This document shows positions 56,349 through 64,000 of a DNA stretch of 64,000 bases, in pieces. This DNA is from Neurospora tetrasperma FGSC 2508 (Eukaryota > Ascomycota > Sordariomycetes > Sordariales > Sordariaceae). The DNA lies in contig NW_009799101.1 in assembly GCF_000213175.1 (NCBI RefSeq), positions 4,171,955 to 4,235,954 on the forward strand, given 5' to 3'. Both the position numbers and the translations under genes were made by a program. The notes below the pieces were generated by a model, which did not search any database, was not told the origin of the DNA, and worked only from the letters and a program-made list of their open reading frames with translations. How positions within the stretch are numbered: position 1 is the first letter of the stretch; every line of letters begins with the position of its first letter.

Positions 56349-59300
56349 TCACCTCACCCCTCGCTTCCACACCCCAGCAAACCACTTCTTCCTCCCACTC
56401 CCACTCCCATTTTCTCCCCCATTTTCTCCCCCATCCTCCTTTTCCACAATCTCACCCTTGACATGTTCATCCCCCGCAAACCTCGCCCACCTCAACGTCA
56501 AACTCCCCCCCAACACCGGCAAGATACTCACCAACTCTCCCAACCCCGCATACTGCGGCGGTATCCTTACCCCCCCTGTTCCTCCTCCTTTTCCCACAAC
56601 CTCAAACAATCCTCCCGCCAACAGTATCGCAAACACATTATACACAAAACTCCACCCAAAATTGAACTGGATTCTGTGCATTGCTTTTTCGCTCATGTCC
56701 AGTAGCGTCAAGATGCCAGTGAGGTTAGAGCGAATAAGCACCACGTCTGCGGCTGCTTCGGCCACGGCTACGTTATCGTTGGATCCGGATCCGGAGGTAG
56801 AAGCCATGTGCACGCCGACAGTGGCGCGGGCGAGGGCAATGGCGTCGTTGGTGCCGTCGCCACAGAAGAGGACAGTAGGAGGTTTGTTGGATTTTGGTGG
56901 GCTGAGGAAGGAGAAGAAGGAGTGGGTGCGGGGTGACGCTGGTGGCGGTGGCGGTGGGATGAGGAGGCAATTAATGTAGGCTTCTTTTTCTTCGGGTTTG
57001 CACCTGGAGCGAATGCAGTGCTCGGGAATATCGAGTTGGCGAGCAACGGAGCGAACGGCGAGGTCGTCGTCGCCTGAGATGATGTGGATAGAGATGCCGC
57101 GTTGGCGGAGTTGGGCGATGACGGATGGTGCTTCGGGACGGAGCGTGTCGTGGAACCCGAAGATGGCTGCTAGGGTACCGTCGATGGTGAAGCAGAAGGC
57201 GGTGTAGCCTTGGGATAAGATGCGCTGGACGGTTGGGTCGGATTCGAGGCCTAGCCAGCGCGAGTTTCCTGCGCGGAGTACATGGCCGGATGGTGAGTGG
57301 CCTTCGACGCCTCTGCCTGGAAGGGCTTTCTGGTGAGTGATCACTTCAGGGGTTACTCCCATAGAGAGAAGATAGGCAGAGACTGATGCGGCGGCGGGAT
57401 GTTTGATGTCATGCAGCAACCCAAGCAGTAGGGACTTGGAGGTGTTAGAGTCGCTCTCCATGAAATGCACATCATAGACGTCGAGTTCCCCCTTGGTGAG
57501 GGTGCCTGTCTTGTCAAGTACGACGTGGGATGTTGTGCGGGCAATCTCCACGGCATTTAACGACTTGAAGAGAATCCCCCTGTCTCCTGCTAGCCCGCTG
57601 ACCATGGTGTTGACCATGGGAACTGCAAGTCCGATAGCGCAAGGACAGGAGACAATGAGGACAGTAATGGCATAGGTGAGCGCTTGAACGATGGCCTCGG
57701 CAGCACGTAGTTTGTGTACCTTGACACCGACAACGCACCAGATGATCAGGGTGATGCCCGTCAGACAAAGAACAGCGCGGACGAGATACCCGGCCACGCG
57801 GTCGGCAATACCCTCGATCTTGGTTTTGGCCACCTTTGCCTTGTGCACCATGGTCATGATGACGCTGATGGTGTTGTTGCCGGGAACAGTCGTAAGCCGC
57901 ACCCGAAGAGCTCCCGAGCCGTTGACTGTCCCTGCAATCACCTCGGATCCTTCGGTCTTGACAACTGGGCGCGACTCGCCAGTGATCATGGACTCGTCCA
58001 CTTCCGAATCACCCTCGACGACAATGCCGTCGGTGGGGATCTTGGCACCCGGAACAACCTTGAAGTAATCCCCATACTGAAGCAGGCGTGCGTCAATCTC
58101 CTTCTCGTTGCTTCCGTCCTCATCAACAAGAAGGGCGTCATGAGACTGGAGCGACTTGACCTTGGACACGGACGCGACAGCCTTGTGCTGTGCAAAAGCG
58201 GCAAGGAAGCGGCCGACCATGATCAGAGTCACAAGCAAAGTGCTCGTCTCGAAGAACTGTCCTGTCGAAAGGGGACGCCCGCATACCAAAAGGGCAAACG
58301 ACACCACAGAAAAGATGTATGCGGTAGTGGTGCTGAGCACAACCAAGAATTCCATGTTGATGGCCCCCGACTTGATCAGCGGGCTCAAAGCCTCGCGGTA
58401 AAAGGGGCCAGCGACGAAAATTTGGACAAGTGTCGCAAGCGCTAGGGATGCATACCCGTACGAAATCATCCGCTTTCCGGATTGTGGAAGGTAAGCCAGG
58501 ACAAGGACAGGAATGGTCAGGATCCAAGAGAGCATCGTCATAACGAACAAATGACGAACGTTTTTCCAGCCAGCCGTCATGTTTTGGTCGACCGAGCTTT
58601 TGGCGAGTATCAGAGGAGGCCCCCCAAACCCAGACTGCACCAAATCTCTGGCGCCAATGACTTTGGGGTCGTAGTAGATCCTGACAATCTTCTTATCGAT
58701 AATTGAAACCTGGGCCACTCCCATCGGTAATGGTTTTGAGGCAAACCCGGCTGTATTTTCAGTGACAATGTCGAGACTGCATGCTTCCTCGATGACCCGC
58801 TCACACTTCCAGGTAGTTGACCTTTGAATTTGTTCTATGACGTCGGCAGCCGACGCGAGGCCCAGATTGACGTCAAAGTCCACCTGCTTGTGTGGCACGC
58901 TGACTTTGAGATTCCGGATGGCCTTGATGTTAGCGGCCACTTGATGGAGTTCTTGGCCGCAGCACATCTTTTCGATGATGAGGACGACATGTTCATATCC
59001 AGAAAGACCTTTTTCCACATCGGCCGTACCGTCTGACTGCCCGCTCCCTGGCTGAACTGGTGTTATGCTGGACCGCGCGGTTCCTGATTCGCTATCGGTG
59101 GTGGGAAAACTGGCAGATATTTGTTCAATGTGTTGACATTCTGATGGTTGATGTTTGTTGGAAAGGGAACTTTTCCTGAATATGTTTTGGGATAAGGCGC
59201 CGAACGTCCTGGTGAGATTGGGGAACCGGCTGTGGTTGTGGTCATGGCTGTGATTGTGGCCGTGTGATACTGAACACGGGTCTCTGGAGGATTCCGAGTG

Positions 59301-59633
59301 TGATGGATGAGAATAATCGGCACTCTTGCTGCTGGAATGCCTCTCGCTTTGCTGTCCACCACAGCACCTGTCCTGGCAGCTGTCCGTTGTAGTCTCGACT
59401 GTGTTGGCTTCCCCTTGATGCGACTCTCTATCCCCAGTCCTGTCGCCAATCTCCCTTTTGTCGTCAAAATACTCCCCATAACCAACATTTGCGGACGAAG
59501 ATGCCGTGGCTTCTAAGCTGTTATTCGTGTTTGACCCTCGGTCTCCACGACCATGTGGAGATGTCGGCACCTCCTCGGGCGTGGTTGAAAGAGGGCGCTT
59601 GGAGGGCGCGCAACAACCCGAACCGCAACCCAT
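56349..59633 (-). CDS. P1B-type heavy-metal (copper/cadmium class) transporting ATPase
   Basis: Single exon, 1094 residues. P1B ATPases pump soft metals such as Cu(I) or Cd(II) across membranes using a phospho-aspartate cycle. The N-terminus is cysteine-rich (MGCGSGCCAPSKRP, DRCCGGQ) with a His-rich stretch (HGHNHSHDHNHS). Around residues 212-280 is a heavy-metal-associated-like fold in which the usual MxCxxC is replaced by MCCGQE (Met223-Cys224-Cys225). The core is complete: actuator TGES (551-554), membrane metal site CPC (663-665), phosphorylation site DKTGTLT (Asp707) and the hinge GDGTNDA (925-931). It resembles fungal copper/cadmium export pumps of the Pca1/CrpA type more than Ccc2, because of the Cys-rich N-terminus and single degenerate metal-binding domain. 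Likely role is metal detoxification at the plasma membrane. It is divergent from an Nramp gene. Confidence 0.92.
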   Translation of the reverse strand: MGCGSGCCAPSKRPLSTTPEEVPTSPHGRGDRGSNTNNSLEATASSSANVGYGEYFDDKREIGDRTGDRESHQGEANTVETTTDSCQDRCCGGQQSERHSSSKSADYSHPSHSESSRDPCSVSHGHNHSHDHNHSRFPNLTRTFGALSQNIFRKSSLSNKHQPSECQHIEQISASFPTTDSESGTARSSITPVQPGSGQSDGTADVEKGLSGYEHVVLIIEKMCCGQELHQVAANIKAIRNLKVSVPHKQVDFDVNLGLASAADVIEQIQRSTTWKCERVIEEACSLDIVTENTAGFASKPLPMGVAQVSIIDKKIVRIYYDPKVIGARDLVQSGFGGPPLILAKSSVDQNMTAGWKNVRHLFVMTMLSWILTIPVLVLAYLPQSGKRMISYGYASLALATLVQIFVAGPFYREALSPLIKSGAINMEFLVVLSTTTAYIFSVVSFALLVCGRPLSTGQFFETSTLLVTLIMVGRFLAAFAQHKAVASVSKVKSLQSHDALLVDEDGSNEKEIDARLLQYGDYFKVVPGAKIPTDGIVVEGDSEVDESMITGESRPVVKTEGSEVIAGTVNGSGALRVRLTTVPGNNTISVIMTMVHKAKVAKTKIEGIADRVAGYLVRAVLCLTGITLIIWCVVGVKVHKLRAAEAIVQALTYAITVLIVSCPCAIGLAVPMVNTMVSGLAGDRGILFKSLNAVEIARTTSHVVLDKTGTLTKGELDVYDVHFMESDSNTSKSLLLGLLHDIKHPAAASVSAYLLSMGVTPEVITHQKALPGRGVEGHSPSGHVLRAGNSRWLGLESDPTVQRILSQGYTAFCFTIDGTLAAIFGFHDTLRPEAPSVIAQLRQRGISIHIISGDDDLAVRSVARQLDIPEHCIRSRCKPEEKEAYINCLLIPPPPPPASPRTHSFFSFLSPPKSNKPPTVLFCGDGTNDAIALARATVGVHMASTSGSGSNDNVAVAEAAADVVLIRSNLTGILTLLDMSEKAMHRIQFNFGWSFVYNVFAILLAGGLFEVVGKGGGTGGVRIPPQYAGLGELVSILPVLGGSLTLRWARFAGDEHVKGEIVEKEDGGENGGENGSGSGRKKWFAGVWKRGVR

Positions 59634-61539
59634 TGTAATCGCTGATGTTGTCTATCGCGTAGTTTGCTGTATGGTATGTTGTAAGGTAGATGTCGAACTC
59701 GCCATGAAGATGGAAGTAGAGGAAGTGCCCAGGGGGGCCCTGCTTTTCCGATTATAAGCCAGTTCGGTGCGATTTGGTGAATGCTGTCAAGGCCATTAGT
59801 GTAGATGAGCAACAAGGGTCCAAGGCATCCTGGTTGACGCCGGTTTCAAGTAAGTTGTTGACAAACACGGAAGGTGGTAGCATAAAGTATATGTGAATGC
59901 GCATGGACCGGCACGGGGAGGATGGGTCAAAGCGACACCTCAGCTCAAGGGCCAACAAGTCCCGGGAGTACAGAGTGCGTGCGAACACGAGGTTGTAGAG
60001 TGTGACGGGGTGACAAGCTATGACTTTGTGCCGCGGTGCCAGATGGATGGACTCTGGGTAGTCGAGGTGTCACTGAGGAGGTAACAGCGATAAGTATATC
60101 AAGACGAGTGGGGGGAAGGAGGAATGGAGGAGGGGTGGGATGTCAGTTACTACATTTCGGCGGTAGACTTTTCTCTTCTTGCCGTGTGTACATGTAGTAA
60201 AAGTTGGCATCTCTGATACGCGAATAAGTGGAAGGGTGGAAGTCGATACACACAAGAAAAAGAAAGCTGAGGCCTGTGACCAGTCGGCAACGATGATCAT
60301 CAAAGACAACGAGTGAAAAGATAGGCATCGGGATTGACAACCCGTTCAACCCCGGGCGCGGCAGTGTAACACGGACATGCTGCCGCGGGGTATCAATGAC
60401 TGGTGGTGATATTCCATGATGCCGGTGATGATTGCTCTTTCGACTCGAGTAAGGCGAGCATGGGAAGATAAGTGATATGTTAGGTAGCCATGCTTCACTG
60501 CAGCAGAGAGTCGGACTGTTTAATGGTTGCCCTGTGGAGCATGGATGAGTGTTGAACGATGTCCGGTCGAGATGATCAGTCAGGTCGTGTCTATCCATGG
60601 AAAGATCTTGGAGGGGTCCAAAGATGGTGGAGGGGTATATTTGAATGTTATAACGTTGATTCGCATGAATCAGCAAAAGCATTCTTTTTCCCTTTTTTCA
60701 AGAATACTCACTAACAAACACAGTGATAAAGTGGATATCTAAATACTTGGAGTAGTGGATCGCTGTCTCGTGGTTGGTGGAGGTCCGGGCTGTAGCTTGG
60801 AGAAATGCGTGGTGAAAGTGGGTACATTTCTACACAGTACACGTGTGCATTGTTAGTTCAATGCAAGATGGCGTCCTCCTTCTACTACTGCATAAATGCA
60901 TAACAGGGATACCGGCAGTTGGCGGTGTGCTTGACCCAGCTGAGGTGCTCCAAGTCAGTCACCACGCGAGTGTACATAGTAGTGTACAAACGGTTTGCTT
61001 TGGAGAAGAAGGAGGGAATGTTTTCTCCGGAGAACAACGTGTTCTTTCTGTTACACTACCAATACGTTACCCGACCTGGTGAAAGAGGGTACTTCCATCT
61101 TCACACTTGGTCTCTCCCATAGTCAAAACACATTTCCGCATCATTTCCTATTGAAGCAGACGACGTAGCAAATCCCAATCTCCCTCGAACCCCTGAGAGT
61201 ATTTACAGTATTGACCTCTGTTTTACAAAACCTCAAATTCACCTATGTAAATAACTATGTACGTAAAAGTCCCTTCGATGCCAAGACTCTGGACCGTCCC
61301 TCATAGGGCCTGTTGCATTAACAGAGGAATTACAATAGCGAGGGTGTCAAAGACACAGGGAGCACAACCGAAACATCGGCAAGAATCGGTTACAGTGGCG
61401 TTCTGTTCAAGTACTCGTCATTGACCAGACACTCATGTTTCACTCTTGTCCCTACCATACCTAAAGCCTACCTACACTACCTCACGGGATACACCATAAC
61501 CATCTCGGAGTTGCGGATTAATCATCCATCAGAGACACA
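59634..61539. other. 1.9 kb shared upstream region of the two metal-transporter genes
   Basis: It separates the minus-strand metal ATPase from the plus-strand Nramp gene and must carry both promoters. Palindromes built on GTACACT occur at 60831-60849 and 60971-60988. I do not see an unambiguous copper- or iron-factor site. A very short upstream frame starting at 61434 precedes the Nramp ATG. Confidence 0.5.
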
Positions 61540-63570
61540 ATGTGTGCGAGTGCTTCGCGTACAGATGAGCCCCGAAAAAGCCAGGGCTTCAACCAGAGCC
61601 CCAACCCACTCTCAGCCGATCTGACGACGAACCAAGACTTGGACGGAATCGTCAATCAGAGAGAAAACCGAAGCGGGAGTGGTGGGACGGGAATCTCGGC
61701 CCAGTTACGCCAAGATGGTGTCGGCGATGATGGTGGCGGGTTGCCTCGGCCAGAGCGAGATCGACCACCTGGCGGTGATATGATCAAGACACCCTCATCA
61801 ACCGTGTCGTCACCAACCAACCCTCAGCCAAGCCAGCCTCCCTCTACCAATCAAGTGGAAGCTCCTTCTCCTGGCAGTGTCAAGCAAGCAAAAAGCCGTC
61901 TCGGACGAATTAAGCATGCCCTCATTACCTTTGGCCAGTTTGTGGGTCCCGGGGTCATGATCTCGGTGGCATACAGTGAGTGTCCCTTTCACCTACCACG
62001 AGCCTCACTTACGGAATACTTACTATGTGCAGTCGACCCCGGTAATTATGCCACCGATATTGCTGCTGGCGCATCTTATCGCTTCAAGTTACTTTTCATC
62101 GTCCTCCTGAGTAACCTATTCGCCATTCTTCTGCAAAGTCTGGCCATCAAGCTCGGCACCGTCACCGGTTTGGACCTTTCCTCAGCCTGCAGAGCCTTTC
62201 TTCCACGATGGCTGAACTACTTTATCTACGCACTGGCTGAGATTGCCATTATCGCAACAGATATTGCCGAGGTAGGTCTTTCGTCCGCAAGTAAGGAGAG
62301 TACAACACTGACAATGGACAGGTAATCGGCACCGCTATTGCCTTCAATCTCTTGTCTCCCAAGATACCTCTTGTCGCAGGATGTGCTCTCTCCATTATCG
62401 ATGTCATGCTCATCCTCGTCTTCTACAACCCGAATGGCCAAATGAAAGGCCTGCGCATCTTTGAGTTCTTTGTCTGCATTCTAGTCATGGGCGTAGTGGC
62501 CTGTTTCTGCATCCAGCTCTCCATGATCTCCAACACCAGCGTCGGCCAAGTCTTCAAGGGTTACCTACCTTCCAGCGCCGTGATCGAACAACAGGGGTAT
62601 GTTACCTTTTTTCTTCCCTTGAACACAACACTGATAGACCACTAGCCTCTACCAAGCCTGCGGCATCCTCGGCGCAACCGTCATGCCGCACAGCCTCTTC
62701 CTCGGCTCCGGCATCGTCCAACCCCGTCTCCGCGCCTACGACGAACAACGTGGTCTCCTCCCTGCCGAACCCGTTTCCGCCAACTCATCCGACACCAACA
62801 GCGACTACGTCGACAAAGTCCACTACGTCCCCTCCCAGTCCGCCATCAAGCACTCGCTCAAGTACTCCATCGCCGAACTCGCCCTCTCCCTATTTACTTT
62901 CGCTCTCTTCGTCAACTCGGCCATCCTCATCGTCGCCGGCGCTTCTCTGTACCAAAACCCCACCGCCCTCGACGCCGACATCTTCGCCATCCACTCGTTG
63001 CTTTCGTCCTCCATCTCGCCCGCCGCAGGAACCATCTTCGCCCTTGCCTTGCTCCTGTCGGGCGTCTCGGCAGGTATCGTCTGCACCATTGCCGGGCAAA
63101 TGGTCAGCGAGGGCGCGTTGCGGTGGAAGATGCGGCCCTGGCTGCGCAGACTTATTACGCGGTCCATCAGCATCACGCCTTCTATTCTTATTGCTGCCGT
63201 GGTGGGGAAAGACGGGTTGAATGCCGCGTTGCAGGGGAGTCAGGTGGCGTTGAGCGTGGTGTTGCCGTTTGTGACGGCGCCGCTGATTTGGTTCACGAGC
63301 AGGGATCGGTACATGATGGTGATGCCGGGCGGGGCGAGGTATCAGGTGGAGGAGGAGGCAGTGGGGGATGAGAGGCGGCTGTTTTCGGCGAAGAGGGGAT
63401 GGTTGGGGAGGAAGATGGGGAATAATAATAATAATGGTGGGGGGGAGCAGGAGGGAGGAGTCAAAATGGCGAATTCGTGGTTGACTACGATTGTGGCGGG
63501 GCTGGTTTGGGGGCTGATTGCTGTCATGAATGTAGCGAATTTGGTGTTGTTGGGGAAGGGCAATAGCTAG
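61540..63570 (+). CDS. Nramp-family divalent metal transporter (Smf type)
   Basis: Four exons, 61540-61975, 62033-62271, 62322-62596 and 62646-63570, giving 624 residues; introns are 57, 50 and 49 nt. Nramp proteins are proton-coupled importers of Mn(II), Fe(II) and related ions, at the plasma membrane or in endosomal/vacuolar membranes in fungi. A polar N-terminus of about 125 residues precedes helix 1. The metal-binding motif DPGN (147-150) is formed at the first splice junction, and the helix 6 motif MPHS (330-333) matches the yeast SMF variant (ATVMPHSLFLGSG). About 11 helices can be counted, ending with a hydrophobic segment near the C-terminus (LTTIVAGLVWGLIAVMNVANLVLL). Intron 1 is 57 nt without an in-frame stop, so its retention would insert 19 residues just before DPGN. 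Divergent from the P1B ATPase gene. Confidence 0.93.
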
Positions 63571-64000
63571 GCGGTACTTGAGAGCTGGAAGATGGGGTCA
63601 ACAAGGCACAGCGGGTTTTGTAGTAGATAAACATCATGATAGAAGTTGGCTAAGTATAACATCGATTGATGGGTGACATCAAATGCCAAGACCCATACGG
63701 TACAAACTATGACAAATGACAGCGCGCGTTCACTGCCCTACAGTGACCTAACTCCCACCCTCACTGTATCCACATGACGAATCATAACAAACTCAACCTC
63801 TCAACCTCAACCTCAATTGGACATAACTCGTCAACCTTCTTATCAAGCATTCGCCAACCCATTCCCACATATCAACAATACGAGAACATTGAAGATTATT
63901 CCACATCACTACCTACCTAGTCAAACTATCTATCCCTCGCAAGCAAACAATAAATAGACAGCCAGCCCGGCTGCTCGCTTTACCCACAAATCAACATCAC
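63571..64000. other. region downstream of the Nramp gene
   Basis: Probably the Nramp 3' UTR and further intergenic sequence, with CAACCTCAACCTC-type simple sequence near 63800. No gene is seen before the window ends. Confidence 0.45.

Overview
The window is genomic DNA of a filamentous ascomycete, very probably Neurospora (N. crassa or a close relative). It has short GT-AG introns of about 50-100 nt with RCTAAC-type branch sites, dispersed tRNA genes, many simple repeats in intergenic DNA, and a complete QDE-1 RNA-dependent RNA polymerase. The QDE-1 reading frame is 1402 codons and its catalytic DYDGD falls at residues 1007-1011, the length and numbering I recall for N. crassa QDE-1. Two blocks of N (11174-11919 and 31228-31962) are assembly gaps.

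Layout. 0.4-9.5 kb is a housekeeping block: bre-1 (histone H2B ubiquitin ligase, minus), a divergent TFIIIB subunit gene (Bdp1/B'', plus), and rad23 (ubiquitin receptor, minus). After a gap comes a four-helix membrane protein with a long acidic tail (minus, 12.1-13.8 kb), then 6.4 kb with no gene I can support. From 20.2 to 23.1 kb two tRNA-Asp genes with identical introns face opposite ways around a 2-oxoglutarate/Fe(II) oxygenase gene. Next are a seven-helix rhodopsin-like (SAT4-type) membrane protein, a secreted Ser/Thr-rich wall-type protein, and an M14 zinc carboxypeptidase. After the second gap come a Zn2Cys6 transcription factor (minus) and, 3.1 kb away and divergent, qde-1 (plus). A small GRGGAGN-motif protein, a tRNA-Pro and a secreted pepsin-family protease follow. 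48.6-53.8 kb is gene-poor and holds a small broken two-helix membrane protein gene and several decayed repeats. The last part has a His/Gly-rich protein whose leader carries a (CAACAG)10 tract, then a P1B-type metal ATPase (minus) and an Nramp-family metal transporter (plus) that share a 1.9 kb intergenic region.

Functional links. Bre1 and Rad23 both act in ubiquitin pathways, and Bdp1 is needed for RNA polymerase III transcription of genes such as the three tRNA genes here, but adjacency proves no cooperation. The metal ATPase/Nramp pair is the best candidate for shared regulation. Exon structures were built by hand from reading frame, splice sites and family resemblance. All the multi-exon models keep frame across every junction. 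I found no CRISPR array, intact transposon or viral element.
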